A stretch of 64,000 nucleotides of DNA from Fictibacillus phosphorivorans (GCF_023715845.1 NZ_JAMBOR010000016.1:1-64000); one strand, 5' to 3'; counted from the stretch's first letter, positions 1 to 8,973 are shown. A program made the numbers and translations. Notes: generated by a model from the letters alone, not told the origin.

Positions 1-6
1 ACTGGC

Positions 7-38
7 AAACTGGACATGGCGAGGGCCATGTCCAGTTT
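7..38. terminator. Perfect 14-bp hairpin at the window edge
   Basis: Positions 7-20 are the exact reverse complement of 25-38, with a GAGG tetraloop. No U-run follows on the plus strand, so this may end a transcript entering from the left or act as a bidirectional hairpin. The gene it serves lies outside the window. Confidence 0.5.
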
Positions 39-80
39 AATCCAGGTGTGTTTATTCAAAAATAATACTTAAAAACAACA

Positions 81-116
81 CAAACCCCATTTTCAACAAA
101 GTTGAAATGGGGTTTG
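81..116. terminator. Long hairpin between two other terminator-like hairpins
   Basis: Arms 81-97 and 101-116 pair over 16 bp with a single bulged T and an AAA loop. There is no downstream U-run. It lies between two other hairpins in a 150-bp stretch, so a double or triple terminator is the simplest reading. Confidence 0.45.
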
Positions 117-129
117 TCTACGTTCTGGA

Positions 130-158
130 GCCAGTATATATACTGGCTTTTTCTTTTT
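130..158 (+). terminator. Rho-independent terminator
   Basis: GCCAGTATA/TATACTGGC (130-147) is followed by a T-rich tail, TTTTTCTTTTT. This is a standard intrinsic terminator that insulates the following gene from upstream transcription. Confidence 0.8.
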
Positions 159-205
159 GCCTGTTTTAAAGTTAACAGTAACAACTCGTACTAGGGGGAA
201 CCACT

Positions 206-526
206 ATGGACCGTGCAAAAGAAATATCTGAAAAAGTAATCAGTAATTATCAAAAAGATGAGGGAATGATGATCCTTATTTATGCGCAGTGGTGTGTAAA
301 TAACGGACTCGATCCAAAAACTGTCTATCTAAAGACTTATCCTGACCAAGTTCATAATGAATACGTCATGCATATGCTTGAACAGACTGTCACAAAAGAA
401 GAAGCACAAGATATTCCTAATGAAACAGTACTAGGCGTTTTATCTTTATTCGGAAACGAAGATCTCGCTTTCACGTTAACAGAAGAAATCCATGCAATGG
501 AGGGGAATAAAAATGGCAGCGAATAA
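206..526 (+). CDS. Conserved hypothetical protein upstream of kapB
   Basis: This is a 106-residue soluble, acidic protein with no signal peptide or membrane segment. Its composition suggests mostly helix. The ATG is preceded by AGGGGGAA at good spacing. The 3' end overlaps the kapB start by 14 bp, so the two genes are very likely translationally coupled and may act together. I do not recognise the family. A link to sporulation-kinase signalling would rest only on the neighbour. Confidence 0.75.
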   Translation: MDRAKEISEKVISNYQKDEGMMILIYAQWCVNNGLDPKTVYLKTYPDQVHNEYVMHMLEQTVTKEEAQDIPNETVLGVLSLFGNEDLAFTLTEEIHAMEGNKNGSE

Positions 527-890
527 AAGACTAGTGCTTGCGAGTTATAAAACCGGGCAATATATAGGTGAAGCAGAAGATGAAAGAAATCAAATGGTCC
601 TTATAAAAGTTATGGCAGTTGTCTCACACCCCTGGCAAGGTGATCTTCATCACCCTAAGCAAGCTGATGTCCCATTTTTTCAGGAACGAAGAGCATTAAG
701 CAATGGGGAAAGAACGTGGGTGCCGATTCATACGATTAAAGACTATGAAGGAAACCTGCCGGAGTATAAACAATCATTAAGGAACGCTTTAGATGAATAC
801 ATTGCAAAACTTAAAGAAGATGGCAGTGAATGGGCTAAACGTTCATTGGATTGTCTATTTCAATTAGAAAAAGATTATAAATTAGATTAA
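513..890 (+). CDS. kapB: Kinase-associated protein B (KapB-like)
   Basis: In Bacillus subtilis KapB is needed for KinB-dependent activation of the sporulation phosphorelay. This 125-residue protein has the family's layout: an N-terminal YKTGQYIGE segment, a central HPWQGDLHHPKQADVPFFQ block with the RRAL motif, and a C-terminal helix ending ERSLDCL-like (here KRSLDCLFQLEKDY). The start at 513 is chosen because GGAGGGG lies 9 bases before it; an in-frame ATG at 492 has no site. No kinB is seen next to it. Identification is by remembered family motifs and is fairly secure. Confidence 0.85.
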   Translation: MAANKRLVLASYKTGQYIGEAEDERNQMVLIKVMAVVSHPWQGDLHHPKQADVPFFQERRALSNGERTWVPIHTIKDYEGNLPEYKQSLRNALDEYIAKLKEDGSEWAKRSLDCLFQLEKDYKLD

Positions 891-945
891 GAATCCTTAA
901 TGAGTGGAAATGAAATAATACATATTTAATAAGGTGGCGATAGAA

Positions 946-1767
946 TTGGATTTGCAGCAGAAAATCATTAAAGAATTATTAGTACAACCTAACATTGATA
1001 TTGAAAATGAAATGAATGAAAGAATTCAATTTCTTAAAGATTATGTAAAAAAAACAGGTGCGAAAGGTTATGTACTGGGTATTAGCGGAGGGCAAGATTC
1101 TACTTTGGCAGGTAAATTAGCTCAAATCGCTATGGAACAACTCAGGGAGGAAACGGGTGAAGAGTATACCTTTATTGCTGTAAGACTTCCATATGGGGAA
1201 CAAAAAGATGAGGAAGATGCACAATTAGCATTGAAATTTATTAACCCCGATCTTTCATTAACAGTAAATATTAAAGCGGCAGTCGATGCATCTGTACAAA
1301 GTTTTAGTGATGCAACCGATAAAGAATTGAGCCACTTCCTTAAAGGGAATACAAAGGCACGAGAAAGAATGAAAGTGCAATATGATATAGCAGGTGCCTT
1401 TCATTGTCTTGTAATCGGTACAGACCACGCGGCTGAAGCGATTACTGGCTTTTTCACGAAACATGGTGATGGTGCATGTGATATCGTTCCATTATTCGGC
1501 CTTAACAAAAGACAAGGCAGAGCTTTATTAAAACACTTAGGTGCTGACAAAAGACTATATTCAAAAGTGCCAACAGCTGATTTAGAAGATGATAAACCCC
1601 TAATTCCGGATGAGACAGCATTAGGGGTAACCTATGAGGAGATCGATGATTATTTAGAAGGAAAAGAAATCTCATCATCTTCCAAAGATAAAATTGAAAA
1701 ACGATTCATACAAACGATGCATAAGCGTAACCATCCAGCATCCGTTCATGATACATGGTGGAAATAG
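946..1767 (+). CDS. nadE: NH3-dependent NAD+ synthetase
   Basis: NadE catalyses the last step of NAD synthesis, amidating deamido-NAD with ATP and ammonia. The PP-loop SGGQDS lies near residue 48, and [25 protein letters not shown] and a C-terminal DTWWK match the family. There is no glutaminase domain, so it uses free ammonia. The start is taken as TTG 946: AAGGTGG (931-937) sits 8 bases upstream, giving 273 residues, close to the usual 272. An in-frame GTG at 934 lies inside that ribosome site. Confidence 0.95.
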   Translation: MDLQQKIIKELLVQPNIDIENEMNERIQFLKDYVKKTGAKGYVLGISGGQDSTLAGKLAQIAMEQLREETGEEYTFIAVRLPYGEQKDEEDAQLALKFINPDLSLTVNIKAAVDASVQSFSDATDKELSHFLKGNTKARERMKVQYDIAGAFHCLVIGTDHAAEAITGFFTKHGDGACDIVPLFGLNKRQGRALLKHLGADKRLYSKVPTADLEDDKPLIPDETALGVTYEEIDDYLEGKEISSSSKDKIEKRFIQTMHKRNHPASVHDTWWK

Positions 1768-1775
1768 TGAGATAT

Positions 1776-1808
1776 AACACTTGGTTCTATACCAGGTGTT
1801 TTTGTTTT
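1776..1808 (+). terminator. Terminator after nadE
   Basis: AACACTTGGT/ACCAGGTGTT forms a stem with one G-U pair around TCTAT, followed by TTTGTTTT. Confidence 0.75.
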
Positions 1809-1860
1809 CCCGTTTTTAGGTTATACTTATTTTTGGACAAATGGGAAGGGGATTCTAAAA

Positions 1861-2112
1861 TTGAGTAAAACAGCAAAATTCATTATTATAGCAGGAGTTT
1901 TCTTTTTAATTTATTTTGTTTTCGATACAATTAATCGGGAAAATTTAAGAAAAGAGCGTTTGAATGTAATCGACAATCATTTTAATAAACCTTTTAAAAT
2001 TGAAGAAGAACTTAAAGAGCAATATGATGAAGATTTTTTAATCGAAATGGACGATGAATTCTATATGGTAACTGTAAAAGACAATAAAGTAGTCAAAACC
2101 GTTAAACAATAA
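1861..2112 (+). CDS. Small single-span membrane protein
   Basis: This is an 83-residue protein with one N-terminal hydrophobic helix (about residues 6-22, IIIAGVFFLIYFVF) and a charged, acidic and lysine-rich tail that should face one side of the membrane. It starts at TTG with GGAAGGGG about 7 bases upstream. It stands alone between two terminators. The family is not recognised. Confidence 0.7.
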   Translation: MSKTAKFIIIAGVFFLIYFVFDTINRENLRKERLNVIDNHFNKPFKIEEELKEQYDEDFLIEMDDEFYMVTVKDNKVVKTVKQ

Positions 2113-2138
2113 GAACCTATAAAACATACATTTAAAGT

Positions 2139-2167
2139 AAAGTGACTCTTGAAGGGAGTCACTTTTT
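2139..2167 (+). terminator. Rho-independent terminator
   Basis: AAAGTGACTC (2139-2148) pairs perfectly with GAGTCACTTT (2156-2165), running into TTTTTC. Confidence 0.8.
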
Positions 2168-2227
2168 CAATTACAGTAGATGAAAGCTTAATTACATACA
2201 TATTATATTGATGAGGTGGTTTAAATT

Positions 2228-3097
2228 ATGGAAAATTCATACGTTTTATATCATGATCAGATCATAAAAAGCGGTACAATACCTGTTGATCCTGAAGATA
2301 GAGGTTACTTATTCGGAGATGGTATTTACGAAGTTGTTTTTGTCTATGATAGAAAGCCTTTTGCAATTAATGAGCACTTCGAACGCTTTCTGCAAAGTGC
2401 AAACAAATTAGAACTTGCCATGCCTTACGATGTTTCAACTTTTAAACAGTTAACAGAAGAACTTATAACGAAAAACAATATCGTCAATGGAATGGTCTAT
2501 GTGCAAATGACAAGAGGGGTAGCTCCTCGTAATCATTTGTACGAACGCAATATGCAGAGTGTAGTAACGGGTTTTGCTAAATCTGTTTCTCTAGATTCCA
2601 TTGAAAAGTCTCAGTCACAAGGAATCCAAACTTATCTGACTGAGGATATCCGATGGTTGCGCTGTGATATTAAAAGCTTAAATTTGCTTGGAAACGTTAT
2701 GGTAAAAAGAAGAGCTGCAGACTTCGACTGTCAGGAAGCTATTCAGCATAGAGATGGGACAGTCACGGAAGGGTCTTCTTCTAATGTATTTATCGTGAAA
2801 GATGGGAAGCTTAAAACCCATCCGGCTACAAACTTAATTTTAAATGGAATCACCAGACAAGTAGTTCTTAAACTTGCTGAAAAGATCCAAGTTCCAGTAA
2901 CAGAAGAAGCATTTTCTGCGGAAGAACTGCTTGAAGCGGATGAAGTATTTATTACGAGTACGACTATGGAAGTAACCCCCGTTGTAAAATTAAAAGGGGA
3001 CCAAGAACAAACGTACAAAATTGGACCTGTAACTAAAGAATTACAGAAGCAATTTAAACATCAAATTCAGCTTAATTCTTCTGCCATGAAATCATAA
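2228..3097 (+). CDS. dat: D-amino-acid aminotransferase
   Basis: This is a PLP-dependent class IV aminotransferase that interconverts D-alanine and D-glutamate with 2-oxo acids, supplying D-glutamate for peptidoglycan. It has 289 residues. DRGYLFGDGIYEV lies near residue 24, the Schiff-base lysine is K149 in CDIKSLNLLGN, and the cofactor-site glutamate is E181 in TEGSSSNVF. These fit D-amino-acid rather than branched-chain transaminases. The ATG follows GAGGTGG. The next gene starts 12 bp after the stop, so the two may share a transcript. Confidence 0.92.
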   Translation: MENSYVLYHDQIIKSGTIPVDPEDRGYLFGDGIYEVVFVYDRKPFAINEHFERFLQSANKLELAMPYDVSTFKQLTEELITKNNIVNGMVYVQMTRGVAPRNHLYERNMQSVVTGFAKSVSLDSIEKSQSQGIQTYLTEDIRWLRCDIKSLNLLGNVMVKRRAADFDCQEAIQHRDGTVTEGSSSNVFIVKDGKLKTHPATNLILNGITRQVVLKLAEKIQVPVTEEAFSAEELLEADEVFITSTTMEVTPVVKLKGDQEQTYKIGPVTKELQKQFKHQIQLNSSAMKS

Positions 3098-3109
3098 AAA
3101 GAGTAAACC

Positions 3110-3682
3110 ATGAAGACATTACTAAAATATTTTCTAAACGGGTTGTTAACCATTCTTCCGATCGTGTTAGCGGTCTATATCATTTATAAGATTTTTGGGT
3201 TCTTAGATAGTATTCTCGGCAACTTGTTAAAGGATGTTTTAAAAGAAGATTATATTCCGGGAATTGGTCTAGTTACAACCTTAGTCTTAATAACTGTTTT
3301 AGGATGGATGTCAACTCAGTATGTATCAGGCAAGTTATTCAGACTGATCGATCGGGTTCTTGAAAAAACACCCTTCGTTAAAACCGTATATACTGTGATA
3401 AAGGATACCGTTCACTCACTCTTTGGTGAGAAGCGTTCATTCTCAACGGTAGTACTTATAGAATATCCTGAGCTCAATATGAAAAGTGTAGGATTTGTTA
3501 CAACAGAGGACGTAAGCTATCTGGGTGACGAATTGGTAGACCATGTTGCAGTCTACATCCCTCAAACCTTTCAGATTGCAGGGTTCACATTTTTAGTGCC
3601 TAAGGAAAAAATTAAAATCTTGGATATCAAACCTGAAGAAGCAATGAAGTTTTTGCTCTCAGGTGGTGTTGCATCCAAATAG
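3110..3682 (+). CDS. DUF502 family membrane protein
   Basis: This 190-residue protein has two N-terminal membrane helices (about residues 8-30 and 50-68) and a cytoplasmic region with the DUF502 hallmarks TPFVKTVYTVIKD and TVVLIEYP, then a GFVT motif. The molecular role of the family is unknown. It follows dat by 12 bp and ends just before a terminator, so it is probably the last gene of a two-gene operon. Confidence 0.85.
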   Translation: MKTLLKYFLNGLLTILPIVLAVYIIYKIFGFLDSILGNLLKDVLKEDYIPGIGLVTTLVLITVLGWMSTQYVSGKLFRLIDRVLEKTPFVKTVYTVIKDTVHSLFGEKRSFSTVVLIEYPELNMKSVGFVTTEDVSYLGDELVDHVAVYIPQTFQIAGFTFLVPKEKIKILDIKPEEAMKFLLSGGVASK

Positions 3683-3688
3683 TTGAAG

Positions 3689-3722
3689 AAGCATCCTTGC
3701 TATGGTAAGGATGCTTTTTTGT
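3689..3722 (+). terminator. Terminator after the DUF502 gene
   Basis: AAGCATCCTT (3689-3698) pairs with AAGGATGCTT (3707-3716) around an 8-base loop, followed by a T-run. Confidence 0.85.
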
Positions 3723-3773
3723 GTTATCGTTCTTTTCCCTTCATACATTGTGAGTATAAGGAAGGTGTTAATC

Positions 3774-4982
3774 GTGAAGAACTCTATAAGAATTTATACA
3801 AAATTGACACTTATTCCACTCCAAATTATGATACGTACCCTTTTTATAATGAAAAGAAAAAAGGTGATTTGGAAGGTTAGTCCCGTTCAAGAACAAAAAT
3901 TAAGGCATAAATGGAACAAAATATCGAAGTATTCAAAGAAAGTTTCAATTACTTTTCAGAAAGACAAGGAATTAATAGAACGGATTAAAAGAGAAACACT
4001 GCGCCATAACAAAAATAATGTTACGAGAACAGCAGCGTATCTCAATTTCTTCAACCAACATCCTGAAGTTCATTGGGCGTTTTTAGCACATATGGTCTCG
4101 AGGAACGCCGGCTATTTTATGACAGATCTTAAAGGAGAGTTCCTGCCTGATTTAATAGAACCTTCTGTGATCAAAGAGTTATACACTATGCTTGAAAAAG
4201 GAAACAGTCTAATTTTTCATGATGCCTATCCGCAATTGCTTTTATATGAAGAGAGTAAGAGGAGAAATAGTCCAGTGTTTAACCTATGTAAATTCTTTCA
4301 TGTTTCATCTTTTATGGAGGGGGTTTGGGAAGTTTTTTTCGAAGGCGACCGTACGTCATTATTACCAGCCGCACAAATCATAAATGAACAAAACCATATT
4401 GATATGCACCTAATAAGAACTGAACCCTTTCAAAAGCTGCACAATCAATTATCATTTAAGTTGCAAGAGTGGCTTCACCTATCACAGATCCTCTTTCCAG
4501 TATTACCGTTACATCATTCGATTGGGGATACCATGCAAGGTTTCGAGAACTTAAACAAAAGACTAATGTTAGGGCAAAACTTATATGTCATGCTCTTTCA
4601 CCCTGATCATCTTGATCCAGTTAAAAAATTCGCATGTCATCATCCTCATACTGGCTCTCGTTCCGATTATGATTCCGATGTATTTTCATTCTCTAAAAGT
4701 CATAACGGTCATGCACTAAAAGAAAAGTTATCACTTTTCAAAACCAAGAAAAGTCTAAAACTGTATAGTCCTAAGCTTGACGAAGCATGGGATACAAACT
4801 ATCATGGACCTTTTCCTTCTACTGATTGGTTTACTCAGTCAAAAGATGTGATGTCTCAGCTCAGATTAATCTCAAAACCTTCACCTCAAATTAGAATGGC
4901 CTATTGGGCAGGACTTCACCAAATAGAAACCGCATATCTATTGAAACAATATTACCGATTAATAAAAAAAATAGAGGCCTAA
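3774..4982 (+). CDS. DUF2515 (YppC-like) protein
   Basis: This is a soluble protein of about 402 residues resembling B. subtilis YppC (DUF2515), whose function is unknown. Visible blocks include RTAAYLNFFNQHPEVHWAFL, a histidine-rich middle and a C-terminal helical segment. The reading frame is open back to 3702, but that stretch lies inside the preceding terminator. GTG 3774 has AAGGAAGGTG about 8 bases upstream and is the best start. The first 30 residues are hydrophobic and basic. It converges on yppG, a gene of the same B. subtilis neighbourhood. Confidence 0.75.
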   Translation: MKNSIRIYTKLTLIPLQIMIRTLFIMKRKKVIWKVSPVQEQKLRHKWNKISKYSKKVSITFQKDKELIERIKRETLRHNKNNVTRTAAYLNFFNQHPEVHWAFLAHMVSRNAGYFMTDLKGEFLPDLIEPSVIKELYTMLEKGNSLIFHDAYPQLLLYEESKRRNSPVFNLCKFFHVSSFMEGVWEVFFEGDRTSLLPAAQIINEQNHIDMHLIRTEPFQKLHNQLSFKLQEWLHLSQILFPVLPLHHSIGDTMQGFENLNKRLMLGQNLYVMLFHPDHLDPVKKFACHHPHTGSRSDYDSDVFSFSKSHNGHALKEKLSLFKTKKSLKLYSPKLDEAWDTNYHGPFPSTDWFTQSKDVMSQLRLISKPSPQIRMAYWAGLHQIETAYLLKQYYRLIKKIEA

Positions 4983-4996
4983 AAGGGCTCTATTTA
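4963..4996. terminator. Bidirectional terminator between the DUF2515 and yppG genes
   Basis: AATAGAGGCCT/AGGGCTCTATT pairs with one mismatch around AAA. An A-run precedes it, which is a U-run for minus-strand RNA. It overlaps the DUF2515 stop codon and lies next to the yppG stop. Confidence 0.65.
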
Positions 4997-5376
4997 AATA
5001 AAGATAAGATGTTTCCCATTTGTTGAGCTAGACCCATAACTTGGTTCGCTCCACCCATCATCTTTCCAAAGCTAAATCCTGAATTTTGTGTGTTAGGGTA
5101 CATCGACGAATTCTGCTGCTGACCTTGAAACGGCATACCCTGCGCCATAGGGTGAGGAGCCAATCCAGGCGGCATCATAGGCGGTATATAAGGCATATAA
5201 GGCTGTGTGAATCCTGGTGCAAATTGCTGCGGCATCACGGAAGCAGGAGCAGTAGCAGCCGGTGCAAATGGTGGTCTGTCAGGGTTATTTGGGCTCTGGG
5301 AGAATACTTTTGAAGAAGGAGTGGAAAAAGGATCATATCCCCCATAAGGGAACATTCTCGAAGACTTCTCTTTCAA
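4990..5376 (-). CDS. yppG: YppG-like protein
   Basis: This 128-residue protein is rich in proline, methionine, glutamine and asparagine through most of its length (PYMPYIPPMMPPGLAPHP) and ends in a short helical tail, MGLAQQMGNILSLFK. That is the arrangement of the YppG family, whose function is unknown. It starts at TTG 5376 with GAGGTG 8 bases upstream on the minus strand. A structural or spore-associated role is possible from composition alone. Confidence 0.7.
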   Translation of the reverse strand: MKEKSSRMFPYGGYDPFSTPSSKVFSQSPNNPDRPPFAPAATAPASVMPQQFAPGFTQPYMPYIPPMMPPGLAPHPMAQGMPFQGQQQNSSMYPNTQNSGFSFGKMMGGANQVMGLAQQMGNILSLFK

Positions 5377-5625
5377 AAAAAATCACCTCAAAATAGTTTC
5401 TATATATATATATTCAACTATATAAAAATGGACATAACCCTTTAAAGGAACTGATTAAAACGCCCTGTCCAAATTTATGTTCCAATTAGATTTAGTGTGA
5501 AAAAAAAGGGACGTAATATACACTTGCCGTTGTTGTTAAACACCTGAAAGAAACGACGATAAATCAACCATCCTTTTGGAAGCGAACACCTAGACTGGCA
5601 ATCAACAACCTCCAAAAACGCCATG
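5377..5625. other. Gene-free stretch upstream of yppG
   Basis: No convincing ORF is seen on either strand. It holds an AT dinucleotide tract (about 5401-5412) and short inverted segments: GTTGTTG near 5528 with CAACAAC near 5604, flanking two direct AACACCT copies. It probably carries the yppG promoter; no strong -35/-10 pair is obvious. Confidence 0.4.
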
Positions 5626-5663
5626 ATAAAAAGCACAAAGCTTATTTTCAGCTTTGTGCTTTG
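5626..5663 (-). terminator. proC terminator
   Basis: AAAGCACAAAGCT (5630-5642) is complementary to AGCTTTGTGCTTT (5650-5662). Read on the minus strand it ends in a U-rich tail and lies 18 bp after the proC stop. Confidence 0.8.
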
Positions 5664-5680
5664 GCTTATAGATATATATT

Positions 5681-6520
5681 TTAGTGCACAGGCACTTTTT
5701 CAAACTCTTTTCTCAATGTTTTCGAACGTTCAGCAGCATTTTCAACAGCTGCTTCAATCGCTTTACCGCCGCCATTTTGATCTAACGCATCCAAACCAGC
5801 TGCAGTCGTACCATTAGGCGATGTAACCTTTTTACGCAGCTCAGCTGGAGAATCATCTGATTCCATAACCATCTTGCTTGCTCCATAAAGCGTTTGAGCA
5901 GCAATATCTCTAGCCATTTCACGGTCAAGTCCATTTTCAACTGCAACATCTTCCATATGCTCTAACAGATAGTAAAAATACGCTGGACCACTTCCTGCGA
6001 TTCCTGTGAAAACATCCATTTGTTTTTCGGAGATTATTTTTACCTTACCTATAGCTTCCGATAATTCTTGAGCTAAATCCAAATTTTCATTTTCTACATA
6101 CTGGCCAGCACAGATTCCTGTTATTGATTCTCCAATCATACTGGATGTATTCGGCATGACACGGACGACAGGGAGGTGTTTCCCAATAATCTCTTCAATA
6201 AACGGTGTAGAGATTCCAGCAAGAACAGATAAAACGATATGGTGATCTTGTAAATATGGTTTTAACTGCTGAAGAACCTCTTCTGCTTGTTTTGGTTTTA
6301 CCGCAAGAATAATCACATCTGTATTATTTAATGAAAGCTCATTAAAAGGAACAGCTTGAATGTCGTATTTGTTAATTAATTCAGATCTTCTCTCAACATT
6401 AGAATGATTTGCTGCAGTAATTCGTTCAGGTGAAATACCCGCGTTATTAATTAGACCTGAAATCATGGCTTCTGCCATTGATCCTGCACCAATAAAAGAA
6501 ATGTTTCTGTATTTTAACAT
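5681..6520 (-). CDS. proC: Pyrroline-5-carboxylate reductase
   Basis: ProC reduces pyrroline-5-carboxylate to proline with NAD(P)H. The 279-residue protein has an N-terminal Rossmann motif IGAGSMAEAM, a VKPKQ block, VRVMPNTSS, GSGPAYFYY and the C-terminal signature VTSPNGTTAAGL. Length is normal. The minus-strand ATG at 6520 has GAGGGG just upstream. Bacilli often carry several paralogues (ProI, ProH, ProG); this one lies alone, with no proA or proB next to it, so it may be the ProI-type biosynthetic enzyme. Confidence 0.95.
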   Translation of the reverse strand: MLKYRNISFIGAGSMAEAMISGLINNAGISPERITAANHSNVERRSELINKYDIQAVPFNELSLNNTDVIILAVKPKQAEEVLQQLKPYLQDHHIVLSVLAGISTPFIEEIIGKHLPVVRVMPNTSSMIGESITGICAGQYVENENLDLAQELSEAIGKVKIISEKQMDVFTGIAGSGPAYFYYLLEHMEDVAVENGLDREMARDIAAQTLYGASKMVMESDDSPAELRKKVTSPNGTTAAGLDALDQNGGGKAIEAAVENAAERSKTLRKEFEKVPVH

Positions 6521-6632
6521 GCAACCCCTCTTTCAAATTTTAACTATTGTTTATAAAGTACTATGTTAACATGTTCACATTTAGTTTCAAGTTTTTCTGT
6601 TTATTATGGCGCATTTGTAATATGATTTTCAC

Positions 6633-6646
6633 ATAAAGCGTTTTCA
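6633..6646 (+). promoter_or_regulatory. cre-like site (candidate CcpA operator)
   Basis: ATAAAGCGTTTTCA matches the general cre pattern TGNAANCGNTNNCA at all but its first two bases. It lies about 15 bp upstream of the start codon of the interrupted gene. CcpA binding is an inference from the motif only. Confidence 0.35.
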
Positions 6647-6661
6647 TTAAGGAGAGGGAGC

Positions 6662-7057
6662 ATGAATTTTTATATCGCATCCGGCTTTACAAATAAAAAG
6701 CTTGTTCAAAAGTTGTCAAAGGAGATCCAGATCCAGCTAGGATGGAATGATACATATGATTGGACAGTTAACAACGAAAAAGCAGATGCAGTAGAGAAGC
6801 TGACAGAAATCGGAATAAAAGAAATGAAAGGGGTATAAGAAGCAGATGTGGTTATCGTGATTCTGCCTGGAGGTAAGGGATGCCATACAGAAACGGGGCT
6901 TGCATTAGGCAGTAACAAGCTACTATTTCTATACGACCCAGACAGAATCCTAAATAACCTAAAAGAGGCATGCTCGTTCTATTTTTTACCGCAGATTAAC
7001 CATTGGAGCGGTACAATTAAAGAGCTGAATGAAATTTCTATTTCTTTAAGCTATTGA
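6662..7057 (+). pseudogene. Nucleoside 2-deoxyribosyltransferase-like gene with an in-frame stop
   Basis: One frame reads through 131 codons from ATG 6662, which has AAGGAGAGGGAG upstream, to TGA 7055. It is broken by TAA at 6836-6838. The first half begins MNFYIASGF, and the second contains EADVVIVILPGGKG and HTETGLALG, the substrate-site pattern of the nucleoside 2-deoxyribosyltransferase/YtoQ-like fold. The stop lies directly before the ADVV strand and could come from CAA or GAA by one substitution. No frameshift is needed. A GTG at 6848 could restart, but it has no ribosome site. It overlaps the convergent hydrolase gene by 7 bp. Confidence 0.7.
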
Positions 7058-7875
7058 GCTTTTTTGTAAGAATGGTTTTTAAAGGTTGTAATTGTTTTTT
7101 CAGCAATTCTGTTATACCCCTCATCATTTGGATGAATGGAATCATATAGCCATTTATCAATATCTTCCGTTTGAAGTGCGTCACTTACAGGAACGACTAC
7201 TGATGGAGGATGGGCAAGTGCAGTTTCATAAGCAATTAAATTCCAGTCATTTAATAATTTTTCTGTTGCAGGATAATAGTTCTGCTCAGACTTTACAACA
7301 TTATATAATTCATTAAGCACCAATATGGCATCTGGGTTTTCATTACGAATTAATTTAAAAATATCTTCTAGATTCTGTTTATAATTGGTCTTAACTTCAT
7401 CATAACTTTGTAAAGCTTTAAGTGGACCTTCTTCTTTTGCGATTTGAACAAGGTCATTGCCACCAATATTGATTGAAATAATATCTGCTTTTTTAACAGA
7501 TTCCTGTACAGCGGGAATTTGAAGCTGGTTCTGCAAACCTTGGCTGGTAGCGCCAGAAACTCCTTGGTTTTCAAGTACAAAAGTTTTTCCCGTTAAACTC
7601 TGGAGACTTGAGTTTACTTTATGAGCAAATCCACCTTCTTCAGAACCTCTGCCTTGTGCAACGGAATCACCAAGCACTAAATGATTGAATGAGGATTTTG
7701 AATGATTTTTAAAGTAATCAAGATAAGTGATTTGATCCTCATCCTTATTTTCACTTGTACCAATAACGGATGCTTCTTTAATTTGATTTATTTTATATTG
7801 CGGATAATAGTACCACCCAGCTGTACAAATGATGATCAACAAAAGAAGCAAGGATACGATATATCTTTTTTTCAC
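7051..7875 (-). CDS. Membrane-anchored or secreted GDSL/SGNH hydrolase
   Basis: This is a 274-residue SGNH-fold esterase or lipase. An N-terminal hydrophobic helix (about residues 5-23) serves as signal or anchor. Block I is LGDSVAQG (Ser in GDS), block III is NIGGNDL, and block V is DSIHPNDEGY with the catalytic Asp and His. It resembles Bacillus YpmR-type proteins. The GTG start at 7875 follows AGGAGGAGGG. The substrate is unknown; an acyl or acetyl ester at the cell surface is likely. Confidence 0.85.
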   Translation of the reverse strand: MKKRYIVSLLLLLIIICTAGWYYYPQYKINQIKEASVIGTSENKDEDQITYLDYFKNHSKSSFNHLVLGDSVAQGRGSEEGGFAHKVNSSLQSLTGKTFVLENQGVSGATSQGLQNQLQIPAVQESVKKADIISINIGGNDLVQIAKEEGPLKALQSYDEVKTNYKQNLEDIFKLIRNENPDAILVLNELYNVVKSEQNYYPATEKLLNDWNLIAYETALAHPPSVVVPVSDALQTEDIDKWLYDSIHPNDEGYNRIAEKTITTFKNHSYKKAQ

Positions 7876-7952
7876 TTTTATCCCTCCTCCTTATAAGTTT
7901 TTATAGTAAAAGATATTAACATAAAGATGCCTAGAAAGTACAAGGTGACAAA

Positions 7953-8897
7953 TTGAAAAACGATACATTAAGAATATCTGTTTCACTTCCATTAATCGTT
8001 GGCATTATTGCTATATCATTTTCATCTATTTTTGTAAAATGGTCAGAAGCGCCTGTTTCTGTACAAGGAATGTACCGGCTTTTATTCACAATGTTGCTTA
8101 TGCTGCCATTCACGTTTAAACATATGCGTTTGCTTAAAACAATTTCGTTAAAAGAATGGATGCTTCTGCTTTTATCAGGGATATTTCTTGCTCTTCATTT
8201 TTTGTTTTGGATGGGTTCATTAAAGTTAACAACGGTTGCAAGTTCAACCATATTGCTATCCCTTCAGCCGGTTTTTGTAATGATTGGTGCCTATTTTGCT
8301 TTTCATGAAAAAACTACAAGACCCGCAGTCATTGGGATGTTTGTGGCCATAACCGGGGCTGTTATGATTGGCTGGGGAGACATTGGAATCTCGAAACAGC
8401 ACATTCAAGGAGATATTCTGTCTGTATTAGGAACAATTGTTGTCGCTGTTCATATGTTAATCGGACAAAAGCTCCTTATAACGATTCCGGCCGTAATATA
8501 TAGTTTTTCAGTATTTCTATCCGCCGTTCTCGTTTTTGCTGTATACAATACACTTTTACACATTCCCATGACAGGATATTCCGATAAAGATTGGGGAATA
8601 TTTCTATTGCTAGCCATTGTACCGACCGTTTTTGGACATGTTCTTTTTAATTGGCTGCTAAAATACGTAACAGCAGTAACGATCTCAATGGCCATTCTAG
8701 GAGAACCACTAGGAGCCACTTTGCTTGCCTATTTATTCTTAAATGAAACTTTAACTTTTTTACAATGGTCAGGTGGAGCAATTGTGCTAATAGGTCTTTA
8801 TTTGTTTTTAAAGAGTAATCGGAAGTTTAAAGAGGGTAAACCTCCTGCTCCAATTAAAAGCCCCATAACTGCAGGGCCATATATATATAAGAAGTAA
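7953..8897 (+). CDS. EamA/DMT-superfamily permease
   Basis: This 314-residue protein has about ten hydrophobic segments and two EamA repeats. Typical cues are [12 protein letters not shown] with GMYRLLF in helix 2, [17 protein letters not shown] in the first repeat and [19 protein letters not shown] in the second. It is a drug/metabolite exporter of unknown substrate. The TTG start has AAGGTGA a few bases upstream. A short hydrophilic tail of about 25 residues follows the last helix. Confidence 0.88.
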   Translation: MKNDTLRISVSLPLIVGIIAISFSSIFVKWSEAPVSVQGMYRLLFTMLLMLPFTFKHMRLLKTISLKEWMLLLLSGIFLALHFLFWMGSLKLTTVASSTILLSLQPVFVMIGAYFAFHEKTTRPAVIGMFVAITGAVMIGWGDIGISKQHIQGDILSVLGTIVVAVHMLIGQKLLITIPAVIYSFSVFLSAVLVFAVYNTLLHIPMTGYSDKDWGIFLLLAIVPTVFGHVLFNWLLKYVTAVTISMAILGEPLGATLLAYLFLNETLTFLQWSGGAIVLIGLYLFLKSNRKFKEGKPPAPIKSPITAGPYIYKK

Positions 8898-8973
8898 GAC
8901 TAAGGTCTTTTTCTATGCTTTTCAATCGCATTCTTATATGATGAAACAAATGGATAAAAAGGAGTTTGATTTC

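Noticed and set aside
3683-3880. 65-codon ORF starting in the terminator after the DUF502 gene
   Set aside because: It overlaps the better supported DUF2515 start in another frame and begins within a hairpin.
5522-5607. Possible small RNA or type I toxin unit upstream of yppG
   Set aside because: Only short imperfect inverted segments (GTTGTTG/CAACAAC) and no hydrophobic mini-ORF with a good ribosome site were found.
6848-7057. Separate 69-codon gene starting at GTG 6848
   Set aside because: No ribosome site, and it is the in-frame continuation of the interrupted gene, so it is treated as the second half of a pseudogene.
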